Below, one piece after another: positions 15,961 to 23,881 of a stretch of DNA of 64,000 nucleotides. Position 1 is the first letter of the stretch, and every line of letters starts with the position of its first letter. Origin of the DNA: Lachnospiraceae bacterium (lineage in GTDB: Bacteria > Bacillota > Clostridia > Lachnospirales > Lachnospiraceae); the NCBI GenBank assembly GCA_910575835.1, contig CAJTGB010000002.1, positions 124,001 to 188,000 of the forward strand, read 5' to 3'. The notes below the pieces were generated by a model. The model did not search any database, was not told where the DNA came from, and saw only the letters and a list, made by a program, of their open reading frames with translations. Position numbers and translations under genes: made by a program.

Positions 15961-18900
15961 ATGCCAAAAAGAACAGACATTCATAAGGTACTTATCATCG
16001 GTTCCGGCCCTATCATCATCGGACAGGCCTGTGAATTTGACTATTCCGGAACTCAGGCATGCAAGGCTCTGCGCAATCTCGGCTATGAGATCGTGCTGGT
16101 CAATTCCAACCCGGCTACTATCATGACCGATCCTGAGATGGCGGACGTCACCTACATCGAGCCGCTGAATGTAGGACGGCTGGAACAGATCATCGCAAAA
16201 GAACGGCCCGACGTACTCCTGCCGAACCTCGGCGGACAATCCGGGCTTAACCTATGCGCAGAACTCGCCAAAGAAGGGATTCTTGACAAATACAACGTCA
16301 AGGTCATCGGTGTCCAGGTAGACGCTATCGAGCGCGGCGAAGACCGCATTGAATTCAAGAAGTCCATGAATGAGCTTGGAATCGAGATGGCAAGAAGTGA
16401 AGTTGCCTACAGTGTTGAGGAAGCGCTTGATATCGCCGGCAGACTCGGCTATCCGGTGGTTCTGCGGCCGGCCTATACTATGGGCGGCGCCGGCGGAGGA
16501 CTTGTATACAATAAGGAAGAGCTTAAGACAGTATGTGCCAGAGGCTTGCAGGCCAGTCTGGTAGGCCAGGTATTGGTGGAAGAGTCCATCCTTGGCTGGG
16601 AGGAACTGGAGCTTGAGGTCGTACGGGACGCCGACAACAATATGATCACCGTATGTTTCATTGAAAATATTGATCCTTTGGGTGTACACACGGGAGATTC
16701 CTTCTGTTCCGCTCCGATGCTCACCATATCGGAAGAATGCCAGAAGGAACTGCAGCGGCAGGCATACAAGATCGTAGAATCCGTAGAAGTTATCGGCGGA
16801 ACCAATGTACAGTTCGCGCATGACCCCGTGACCGATCGGATCGTAGTCATTGAGATCAACCCAAGAACCTCCCGTTCTTCCGCCCTCGCCTCCAAAGCGA
16901 CCGGATTCCCGATCGCACTTGTATCCGCCATGCTCGCTTCAGGACTGACACTTAAGGATATCCCCTGCGGGAAATACGGAACGCTTGACAAGTACGTCCC
17001 GGACGGTGACTATGTGGTGATCAAGTTCGCTCGCTGGGCATTCGAGAAATTCAAAGGAGTAGAGGATAAGCTCGGCACGCAGATGCGCGCTGTCGGCGAG
17101 GTCATGAGTATCGGCAAGACCTACAAGGAAGCGTTCCAGAAGGCGATCCGAAGCCTGGAGACCGGGCGTTACGGTCTTGGCTTCGCCAAAGACTATCACG
17201 AGAAGACCAGAGAAGAGCTTCTTCACATGCTGATCACTCCTTCAAGCGACCGTCATTTTATCATGTACGAAGCGCTTCGCAAGGGTGCGTCCGTAGAAGA
17301 GATCTTCGACATTACCAAGGTGAAGACGTATTTTATTGAACAGATGAAGGAGCTTGTGGAGGAAGAAGAAGCGCTTGCAGCTTCAAGGGGAAGTCTTCCT
17401 TCCGATGATAAGCTGATCTCTGCCAAGAAGAATGGATTTTCAGACAAATATTTAAGCCAGATCCTCGATATCGCAGAGGACGACATCCGTAACCGCCGTA
17501 TTGAACTGGGTGTTGAAGAAGCCTGGGAAGGCGTACACGTAAGCGGAACTCCTAATAATGCCTATTATTATTCCACTTATAACGCCGAGGATAAGAATCC
17601 GGTCAATACCGACCGGCCTAAGATCATGATCTTAGGAGGCGGCCCCAACCGGATCGGCCAGGGTATCGAGTTCGATTACTGCTGCGTCCACGCGTCGCTG
17701 GCCCTTAAGAAGCTCGGCTTCGAGACGATCATCGTAAACTGCAACCCGGAGACGGTATCTACAGACTACGATACCTCAGATAAGCTCTACTTTGAACCGC
17801 TGACCTTAGAAGATGTATTGAGCATCTACAAAAAGGAACAGCCTGTCGGTGTTATCGCACAATTCGGCGGACAGACTCCGCTGAACCTTGCTTCCGATCT
17901 CGAGAAGAACGGAGTCAAGATCTTAGGAACCTCTCCTTCCGTGATCGACCTTGCGGAAGACCGAGACCTGTTCCGTGAGATGATGGACAAATTAGACATT
18001 CCTATGCCGGAATCCGGGATGGCAACTACTGTAGCAGAAGCGCTCACGATCGCCCGGAAGATCGGTTATCCGGTGATGGTACGGCCTTCCTACGTTCTTG
18101 GCGGCCGCGGCATGGAAGTTGTATATGATGATGAGAGCATGGAAGGCTATATGAAAGCCGCCGTCGGTGTAACGCCTGACCGGCCCATCCTGATCGACCG
18201 TTTCTTAAACCACGCCTTAGAATGCGAAGCCGATGCCATCAGCGACGGAAGCCGCGCATTTGTACCGGCTGTCATGGAGCACATTGAGCTGGCAGGCGTT
18301 CACTCCGGTGACTCAGCATGTATCATTCCGTCTGTGCACATTTCCCCGGAAAATGTACAGACCATCAAGGAATATACCCGCAAGATCGCCGAGGAGATGC
18401 ATGTCAAAGGCCTGATGAATATGCAGTATGCCATCGAGAACGGTAAGGTATACGTTCTTGAAGCGAACCCGCGCGCATCACGGACAGTGCCGCTGGTATC
18501 CAAGGTATGTAATATCCGCATGGTACCTCTGGCAACCGACATCATTACTTCCGAGCTTACCGGACGTCCGAGCCCGGTACAGGATCTAAGAGAACAGCAC
18601 ATTCCGTATTACGGCGTGAAAGAGGCAGTCTTCCCGTTCAACATGTTCCAGGAGGTTGACCCGGTACTCGGACCGGAGATGCGTTCTACTGGAGAAGTCC
18701 TCGGACTGTCGCCTTCCTACGGCGAGGCCTTCTATAAGGCGCAGGAAGCTACGCAGTCCAAGCTGCCTCTCGGCGGCACGGTACTGATCTCAGTGAACCG
18801 CAAGGATAAGGCAGAAGTTGTCGAGATCGCTCAGAGCTTCGCGGACGATGGTTTCAAGATCCTCGCCACCGGCAACACTTATGAATTGATCCGCAATGCC

Positions 18901-19185
18901 GGGATCGAAGCCGAGAAGGTGAAGAAATTATACGAAGGACGGCCAAACATCCTGGATATGATCACCAACGGAACGATCGACCTGATCGTCAATTCCCCGG
19001 TAGGCAAGGACAGCATCCATGACGACAGCTACCTGCGCAAGGCCGCGATCAAGGCAAAGATACCTTATATGACTACCATTGCGGCAGCCAGGGTTACCGC
19101 CAAAGGAATCCGTTATGTTAAGGAACACGGACGAGGCGACGTCAAATCATTGCAGCAGCTTCACAGCGAGATCACAAGCATATAA
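15961..19185 (+). CDS. carB: carbamoyl-phosphate synthase large subunit
   Basis: 1074 residues, the full family length. It makes carbamoyl phosphate from bicarbonate, ATP and ammonia supplied by the small subunit, for pyrimidine and arginine synthesis. Two homologous ATP-grasp halves are visible, each starting with a nucleotide-binding turn (KVLIIGSGPIIIGQACEFDYSG near residue 10 and KIMILGGGPNRIGQGIEFDYCC near 555) and carrying EINPRTSRSSALASK and EANPRASRTVPLVSK active-site segments. The C-terminal 140 residues form the MGS-like allosteric domain. ATG 15961 is used because AGGAGG (15949-15954) is spaced for it; an ATG at 15946 would overlap that site. No carA lies beside it, which is unusual. 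Confidence 0.97.
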   Translation: MPKRTDIHKVLIIGSGPIIIGQACEFDYSGTQACKALRNLGYEIVLVNSNPATIMTDPEMADVTYIEPLNVGRLEQIIAKERPDVLLPNLGGQSGLNLCAELAKEGILDKYNVKVIGVQVDAIERGEDRIEFKKSMNELGIEMARSEVAYSVEEALDIAGRLGYPVVLRPAYTMGGAGGGLVYNKEELKTVCARGLQASLVGQVLVEESILGWEELELEVVRDADNNMITVCFIENIDPLGVHTGDSFCSAPMLTISEECQKELQRQAYKIVESVEVIGGTNVQFAHDPVTDRIVVIEINPRTSRSSALASKATGFPIALVSAMLASGLTLKDIPCGKYGTLDKYVPDGDYVVIKFARWAFEKFKGVEDKLGTQMRAVGEVMSIGKTYKEAFQKAIRSLETGRYGLGFAKDYHEKTREELLHMLITPSSDRHFIMYEALRKGASVEEIFDITKVKTYFIEQMKELVEEEEALAASRGSLPSDDKLISAKKNGFSDKYLSQILDIAEDDIRNRRIELGVEEAWEGVHVSGTPNNAYYYSTYNAEDKNPVNTDRPKIMILGGGPNRIGQGIEFDYCCVHASLALKKLGFETIIVNCNPETVSTDYDTSDKLYFEPLTLEDVLSIYKKEQPVGVIAQFGGQTPLNLASDLEKNGVKILGTSPSVIDLAEDRDLFREMMDKLDIPMPESGMATTVAEALTIARKIGYPVMVRPSYVLGGRGMEVVYDDESMEGYMKAAVGVTPDRPILIDRFLNHALECEADAISDGSRAFVPAVMEHIELAGVHSGDSACIIPSVHISPENVQTIKEYTRKIAEEMHVKGLMNMQYAIENGKVYVLEANPRASRTVPLVSKVCNIRMVPLATDIITSELTGRPSPVQDLREQHIPYYGVKEAVFPFNMFQEVDPVLGPEMRSTGEVLGLSPSYGEAFYKAQEATQSKLPLGGTVLISVNRKDKAEVVEIAQSFADDGFKILATGNTYELIRNAGIEAEKVKKLYEGRPNILDMITNGTIDLIVNSPVGKDSIHDDSYLRKAAIKAKIPYMTTIAAARVTAKGIRYVKEHGRGDVKSLQQLHSEITSI

Positions 19186-19195
19186 CTGACAAAAA

Positions 19196-19226
19196 GGGGG
19201 ATGCCGTGCCGGCACCCCCTTATTCA
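19196..19226. terminator. bidirectional terminator between carB and the acetyltransferase gene
   Basis: GGGGG-A-TGCC pairs with GGCA-CCCCC (19196-19219). A T-run follows on the minus strand and TTATT on the plus strand, so both convergent genes can stop here. Confidence 0.75.
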
Positions 19227-19227
19227 T

Positions 19228-19761
19228 CTATAATATACATTCCAACTGACAATCAAAAGGCTCTGCCTCAACATGCCCCTGGTTGTATTCTTCTGCTTCC
19301 ACGCACCCCATAGCTCTGTAGAATGCCTGCGTCTCAACAGCCGAGTGCCCTGATATATACAGCTTGGCTGCTCCCCGCTGCTTCGCCCACCGGCATGCCT
19401 CAAGGAACAACTCCCGGCCGATCCCTCTTCCCCGAAGATCCCCAGACACATGCAGGCTTGTCAGATCAAGATATTGCTTCCCGCTTCCGAACAGCTTCGC
19501 TTCAACCGAGACAAATCCCTTCAGCGCTTTGCCGCAGAAAGCGGCATATACCAACCCGCCTGTCCTGACCGTGTTCTTAAGGCAGTCAATCAAGATCTGA
19601 TAGTCCTCTTCTGACCAGTCGTCGATGAAGGGCGCGTCCCGGATCACCCATTCCCCCTCTTCCCTCCGCCAGCACTTACCTACCTCCTGGCGGCGGACAA
19701 ACTGCCCGAACTGCTCCCGGCAGATCTCATCTTCCTTCAACATTCTATACTGTACCGTCAC
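19228..19761 (-). CDS. GNAT-family N-acetyltransferase
   Basis: 177 residues. The acetyl-CoA binding motif A is LTSLHVSGDLRGRGIGRELF with the R-G-x-G-x-G loop. It is followed by the motif B strand KLYISGHSAVETQAFYRAMGC, in which the Tyr is the usual general-acid position. The N-terminal 50 residues are helical and variable. GTG start at 19761 with AAGGATCA upstream. The substrate cannot be deduced. Confidence 0.85.
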   Translation of the reverse strand: MTVQYRMLKEDEICREQFGQFVRRQEVGKCWRREEGEWVIRDAPFIDDWSEEDYQILIDCLKNTVRTGGLVYAAFCGKALKGFVSVEAKLFGSGKQYLDLTSLHVSGDLRGRGIGRELFLEACRWAKQRGAAKLYISGHSAVETQAFYRAMGCVEAEEYNQGHVEAEPFDCQLECIL

Positions 19762-20000
19762 TGATCCTTACTCCTTTATCCTGTCCAATTCTGTCACATT
19801 GATTCCTTTTTATTATACTAAAAAGCGCTGCCAGATGCAAAGCCTTTCCCCGACACCCGCCTATTTGCGCCGCGCAACCGAAAGTTTACATAGATTTCTT
19901 CAAATGCAACATGAAATTTATAGATTTTACATGGGAAATATTATAAGATAAACCCAACCTGAAACGCGTAAAGGAAATACTAAAAAGGAAGGGTACTACT

Positions 20001-20888
20001 ATGAGCTTATTTGGAGAAAATTTACAATACTACAGGAAACGAAATAATATCACCCAGGAACAGCTTGCCGAGCAATTGAATGTATCCCGGCAGACGATTT
20101 CCAAGTGGGAGGCCGGCACCTCCTATGCAGAGATGGACAAGCTGCTGCAGCTATGCGACCTGTTCTGCTGCAGCCTGGATACTTTATTAAGAAAGGAAGC
20201 AAGTGAATCAGAGGTAGAGAACAATCTTGTACACCGGGAGCACATGAAGAATTTCCGCAAATGGATCACCTGCGGCGTCGCTCTCCTGATCTTTGCCCAT
20301 GCATTCTATGAACTGGTAACCGGATTTGCAGCCGTCAATGAGAATGTCCTGAACACGCTGTTCATGATGATCGTCATCGTTGCCACCCTGCTCCTGATCG
20401 TTCAGGGCATGAAGGATTCCGACTACCGCAGGAAGCATCCCGTCATCCAGGACTTCTACACCCAGGAAGAAAAGGATGCCTTTGACAGTCATTTCCCTGC
20501 AAGGATCGCAACCGGCATCGGACTGCTCCTGATCGGAATACTCATAGGAATGAACGGCGATACACTGCCTCTCTCCGGCAGCATGACGGATGACTTCTAT
20601 TACGGTATCTTTCTGCTTATTGTGACTGCTGGCGTATCTATCCTTATTTACACCGGCATGCAAAAACAGGAATATGACATTGAAGCATATAACAAAGATA
20701 ATTCTCAAAAAAACAGCGGCAAATGCGATCCCATAGCCGCCTGGTGCGGGTGCATCATGCTCGTTGCCACCATCATCTTCCTAACCGCGGGACTCGTATT
20801 CCGGCTGTGGGAAATCTGCTGGATCGTCTACCCCATCGGCGCGCTTCTGTGCGGTATCGTTACATTGATCTTAAACTGCCGCAAATAA
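20001..20888 (+). CDS. membrane-anchored XRE-family transcriptional regulator
   Basis: 295 residues. The N-terminal helix-turn-helix has NNITQEQLAEQLNVSRQTIS followed by KWEAGTSYAEMDKLLQLCDLF. After residue 85 come five to six membrane segments (for example WITCGVALLIFAHAFYEL, LFMMIVIVATLLLIVQGM, FLLIVTAGVSILIYTG and CIMLVATIIFLTAGLVFRLW). This is a common Firmicutes arrangement in which a membrane domain tethers a repressor to sense cell-envelope stress or a drug. Ribosome binding site AAGGAAGGGTACTACT. Its target is unknown. Confidence 0.85.
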   Translation: MSLFGENLQYYRKRNNITQEQLAEQLNVSRQTISKWEAGTSYAEMDKLLQLCDLFCCSLDTLLRKEASESEVENNLVHREHMKNFRKWITCGVALLIFAHAFYELVTGFAAVNENVLNTLFMMIVIVATLLLIVQGMKDSDYRRKHPVIQDFYTQEEKDAFDSHFPARIATGIGLLLIGILIGMNGDTLPLSGSMTDDFYYGIFLLIVTAGVSILIYTGMQKQEYDIEAYNKDNSQKNSGKCDPIAAWCGCIMLVATIIFLTAGLVFRLWEICWIVYPIGALLCGIVTLILNCRK

Positions 20889-20906
20889 CATGCCCTTGCC
20901 GCAGCC

Positions 20907-20946
20907 ATAAAAAGAGACTGCCGGGACCCCTCCCAGACAGTCTCTT
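20907..20946 (-). terminator. terminator of the metNIQ operon
   Basis: AAGAGACTG (20912-20920) pairs with CAGTCTCTT (20938-20946); the A-run at 20908-20912 gives a U-tract on the minus strand, just after the metQ stop. Confidence 0.7.
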
Positions 20947-20960
20947 AACCGTATGCGGGA

Positions 20961-21821
20961 CTAATCCTCGAACGCGATCACTGCCCCGTCATACTTCTCG
21001 TCAATAAATTTCTTGATATCATCTGATTTCAATACATTCACAAGCGCCTGGACGGCTTCATTCTCCTCGTTGCCTTCCTTCACTGCAATAACATTTACAT
21101 AGGTCTTCGCTGCCTCAGAATCGGACTGCTCGTAGGCAATGGCGTCTGATTTCACAGAATATCCTCCCTCCAACGCATAATTACCGTTCAATACCACGAA
21201 TGCAACCTCGTCTACCACTCTGGATACCTGTGCAGCTTCCAGTTCAACGATCTCCACATTCTTCACATTCTCTTCGATATCATTGACCGTTGCATTCAGG
21301 CCTGCGCCTTCCTTCAGGGTGATCACGCCGTTATCCTGGAGAAGCAGGAGCGCCCTTGCCTCGTTGGTCGTATCGTTAGGCACTGCGATGGCGTCGCCCT
21401 CTGCCAACTCGTCCAGACTCTTCTTGGTTCCCGGATAGATCCCGAACGGTTCGTAATGGATTCCGCCGGCATTCACCAGATGTGTGCCCTTCTCCTCGTT
21501 GAAGCTTTCCAGATATGGGATATGCTGGAAATAATTCGCATCAAAATCACCGCTCTCTACCACTTCATTCGGCTGGACATAGTCGTTGAACACCGTCACC
21601 TCAAGCTCATACCCTTCCGCTTCCAGAAGCCCCTTCGCCTCCTCCAATATCTCCGCATGAGGAGTCGCTGACGCCGCGACCTTCACTGACTTAGAACCAG
21701 AATCCCCGGAGCCTGAACCGGAATCAGAACCGGAATCTCCTCCCTTATCCGAACCGCCGCAGCCTGTAAGTGCCGCTGCCAATACTCCCGCCAGCAATAC
21801 TGTCAATAATCTTCTCTTCAT
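20961..21821 (-). CDS. metQ: methionine ABC transporter, substrate-binding lipoprotein
   Basis: 286 residues of the NlpA/MetQ family. The lipoprotein signal is MKRRLLTVLLAGVLAAALTG with acylated Cys21, then a Gly/Ser/Asp linker. Family segments are KVAASATPHAEILEEAKGLL, YELEVTVFNDYVQPNEVVESGDFDANYFQHIPYLE and DAIAVPNDTTNEARALLLLQ. It captures methionine outside the cell and delivers it to MetI. Last gene of metN-metI-metQ and followed by a terminator. Confidence 0.93.
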   Translation of the reverse strand: MKRRLLTVLLAGVLAAALTGCGGSDKGGDSGSDSGSGSGDSGSKSVKVAASATPHAEILEEAKGLLEAEGYELEVTVFNDYVQPNEVVESGDFDANYFQHIPYLESFNEEKGTHLVNAGGIHYEPFGIYPGTKKSLDELAEGDAIAVPNDTTNEARALLLLQDNGVITLKEGAGLNATVNDIEENVKNVEIVELEAAQVSRVVDEVAFVVLNGNYALEGGYSVKSDAIAYEQSDSEAAKTYVNVIAVKEGNEENEAVQALVNVLKSDDIKKFIDEKYDGAVIAFED

Positions 21822-21850
21822 AATACATTTCCTCCATTTTCGTTATGATT

Positions 21851-22510
21851 TTATTTCCTTTTATCAAGATGAACAGACAATTTCATGCCAATTGTCTGGA
21901 ATATTTGCACCAGAAGGATCAGAAGCACCACCGTAACTGCCATGATGTCGGCCTCATACCGATGGTATCCGTAACGGATCGCAATATCTCCAAGTCCGCC
22001 TCCGCCCACGGTTCCTGCCATCGCCGAATATCCAAGTATCGTCCCAAGCGTGATGGTCACTCCCACGATCAGAGAGGTTCTTGCCTCCACCAACAGCACC
22101 TTCGTCACTATGGTAAATGTAGAAGCGCCCATGGACCTTGCCGCCTCGATCACTCCCGCGTCCACCTCCCTGAGGGAAGATTCCACCATACGGGCTATGT
22201 ACGGAACCGCAGCAGCCACAAGGGGCACGATCGTCGCCGTTGAACCATAGCTCTTCCCCACGATCATTCTCGTAAATGGAATCAGCACGATCAGCAGGAT
22301 CAGGAACGGCACGCTTCTTACAATGTTCGCGATCACGTCCAGCACCTTATAGAGCACCCAATTGGGCTTGATCCCTTCCTTATCTGATATGGTCAGCAGG
22401 ATTCCCATAGGAAGACCAAACAGATATCCAAACAGGGTCGACGCAAGCGTCATATACAATGTCTCCCCGATTCCCTGTATCAACATCTGGATCACTTCGT
22501 TACTAAACAT
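21851..22510 (-). CDS. metI: methionine ABC transporter permease
   Basis: 219 residues with five predicted membrane helices. The EAA loop that docks on the ATPase is visible as EAARSMGASTFTIVTKVLLVEA. The start overlaps the metN stop by 8 bases, indicating translational coupling. It forms the membrane channel for methionine import. Confidence 0.93.
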   Translation of the reverse strand: MFSNEVIQMLIQGIGETLYMTLASTLFGYLFGLPMGILLTISDKEGIKPNWVLYKVLDVIANIVRSVPFLILLIVLIPFTRMIVGKSYGSTATIVPLVAAAVPYIARMVESSLREVDAGVIEAARSMGASTFTIVTKVLLVEARTSLIVGVTITLGTILGYSAMAGTVGGGGLGDIAIRYGYHRYEADIMAVTVVLLILLVQIFQTIGMKLSVHLDKRK

Positions 22511-23534
22511 CTCCCGTCACCTCCTCGATCTCCAGTCCTCTCTCAACAATATAATCCTCGATCTCCTTCTGAAGCTTCTCGTCATCCGGGAGTCCAAGGA
22601 TCATCTCGCCCTTGGCGATCCCTCCCACATTCTTGGTATCCGCTCTCAGGATATTGACTGCCCTGCCCGTTTTGAGCACCATATTGGCGATCACCGGCTC
22701 AAAAGAAGAATTCTCAGAGAATACGATCCTTATCTTCTTAGATTCCATCAGCCTGTCCTGAGTCCTTCCGGCATCATCCGCATGCCCGCCGTCGGAATCC
22801 TTAAGGATCAGCTCCCTTGCCTCCTTCGTCTTCGGATGGCTGAATATCTCCTCCACCAGGCCGCGCTCCTTGATCTCACCATGAGACATGATCGCCACAT
22901 GGCTGCAGATCTTCCGAATGACCGACATCTGATGAGTGATGATCACGATCGTAATTCCAAACCGCTTATTGATGTCTCTTAAAAGCTCCAGAATAGCTGC
23001 CGTCGTCTGCGGATCCAACGCACTGGTCGCTTCATCGCAGAGCAGAATCCTTGGATCCGACGCCAGCGCCCTCGCTATGGCGACTCTCTGCTTCTGTCCG
23101 CCGGACAGCTGTGCCGGATAAGCAAGCTCCTTCTCCTCTAATCCCACGATTCCAAGCAGCTCTTTGGCTTTCCTGCGCGCCTCCTTCTTCTTGACTCCCT
23201 GGATCAGCAGCGGAAAGCTTACATTATCCACTACATTCTTCTGCATCAGCAGGTTAAAATGCTGGAAGATCATCGCAATGTCCTTCCTCTGCTTCAGAAG
23301 CTCCTTCTCCGACATTGCCCCAAGGTCTCTGCCCTCTACCATGACCTCCCCTTCCGTCGGTTTCTCCAGATAATTCAAACATCGTACCAGCGTACTCTTG
23401 CCCGCGCCGGACATCCCTATGATCCCATAGATATCTCCCTGCTCAATCTCCAGGTTAATATCCTTTAGCGCGTCAACCTTTGCATCCTTTGAAGTAAATA
23501 TCTTCGTCAGATGTCTCACTTCGATCTGTGCCAT
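22503..23534 (-). CDS. metN: methionine ABC transporter ATPase with NIL domain
   Basis: 343 residues. Walker A GMSGAGKST, signature LSGGQKQRVAIARALA, Walker B ILLCDEATSALD and the switch His in IVIITHQMSV are all present. The C-terminal 80 residues form the NIL/ACT-like domain (IRIVFSENSSFEPVIANMVL, ILGLPDDEKLQKEIEDYI) that binds methionine and feedback-inhibits transport in E. coli MetNI. The 315-base leader carries no recognisable S-box or T-box. It carries a Met-rich leader ORF and a terminator, described separately. Confidence 0.95.
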   Translation of the reverse strand: MAQIEVRHLTKIFTSKDAKVDALKDINLEIEQGDIYGIIGMSGAGKSTLVRCLNYLEKPTEGEVMVEGRDLGAMSEKELLKQRKDIAMIFQHFNLLMQKNVVDNVSFPLLIQGVKKKEARRKAKELLGIVGLEEKELAYPAQLSGGQKQRVAIARALASDPRILLCDEATSALDPQTTAAILELLRDINKRFGITIVIITHQMSVIRKICSHVAIMSHGEIKERGLVEEIFSHPKTKEARELILKDSDGGHADDAGRTQDRLMESKKIRIVFSENSSFEPVIANMVLKTGRAVNILRADTKNVGGIAKGEMILGLPDDEKLQKEIEDYIVERGLEIEEVTGDV

Positions 23535-23624
23535 GACCCTTCTCCTCTCTCCTGAGTTCTCTTATCCTGCTATACGTTAAACTCGGAATGTTTTGCGGTA
23601 TGCGAAACGAAATTTTTATATCAC

Positions 23625-23656
23625 AAAAAGGAACAAGTACACGCCGTACCTGTTCC
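23625..23656 (-). terminator. intrinsic terminator in the metNIQ leader (candidate attenuator)
   Basis: GGAACAGGTAC (23656-23646) pairs with GTACTTGTTCC (23640-23630), 11 bp with one G-U, five-base loop, followed by TTTTT. It lies 57 bases after the stop of the Met-rich leader ORF and about 90 bases before the metN start, so full-length transcripts must read through it. Confidence 0.75.
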
Positions 23657-23713
23657 CCGCATTCTATCCAAGATCAATAGTATGTCAAAAAATCAGATAA
23701 TCAGACGCATACA

Positions 23714-23809
23714 CTAATAAGCCATGTCCATCATGCACATCATGCACATGGTAGCACAGCCTGTCATCATCATATTCTGATTCATATTCTGATGAAATGT
23801 TGTCTTCAT
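23714..23809 (-). CDS. Met/Cys-rich leader peptide preceding metNIQ
   Basis: A 31-codon ORF with a strong ribosome binding site (GGAAGGG, 8 bases before ATG 23809). Eleven of 31 residues are Met (positions 1, 9, 13-15, 21, 23, 24, 26, 27, 29) and three are Cys (18, 22, 25). The Met/Cys codons crowd towards the stop, as in trp or his leader peptides where the regulated amino acid dominates. It has its own promoter upstream, a terminator downstream and the methionine importer after that. I infer ribosome-mediated attenuation: slow Met-codon decoding would favour read-through. A metal-binding micropeptide is the main alternative (MCMMCMMDM could bind Cu). I could not find an unambiguous antiterminator stem by eye. 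Confidence 0.65.
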   Translation of the reverse strand: MKTTFHQNMNQNMMMTGCATMCMMCMMDMAY

Positions 23810-23850
23810 ATCTGATTCCCTTCCTCAAATTATTCTGCAAATATGTTAGT

Positions 23851-23879
23851 ATATTAGACCAATCAGCAGGAATTGTCAA
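23851..23879 (-). promoter_or_regulatory. promoter of the metNIQ leader transcript
   Basis: TTGACA (23879-23874) and TAATAT (23856-23851) separated by exactly 17 bases, only three bases after the stop codon of the preceding gene. The predicted start near 23844 puts the leader ORF about 35 bases into the RNA. Confidence 0.8.
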
Positions 23880-23881
23880 GT

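Noticed and set aside
15961-19185. carA expected next to carB
   Set aside because: No glutamine amidotransferase gene is visible on either side within the window; the small subunit must be encoded elsewhere.
23685-23879. 64-codon ORF overlapping the Met-rich leader peptide in another frame
   Set aside because: It starts within the -35 element of the promoter, has no ribosome binding site, and conflicts with the well-positioned 31-codon frame.
23535-23880. Possible SAM (S-box) or T-box riboswitch before metN
   Set aside because: No S-box core, T-box motif or specifier-loop pattern could be recognised; the leader is better explained by the short Met-rich ORF and terminator.
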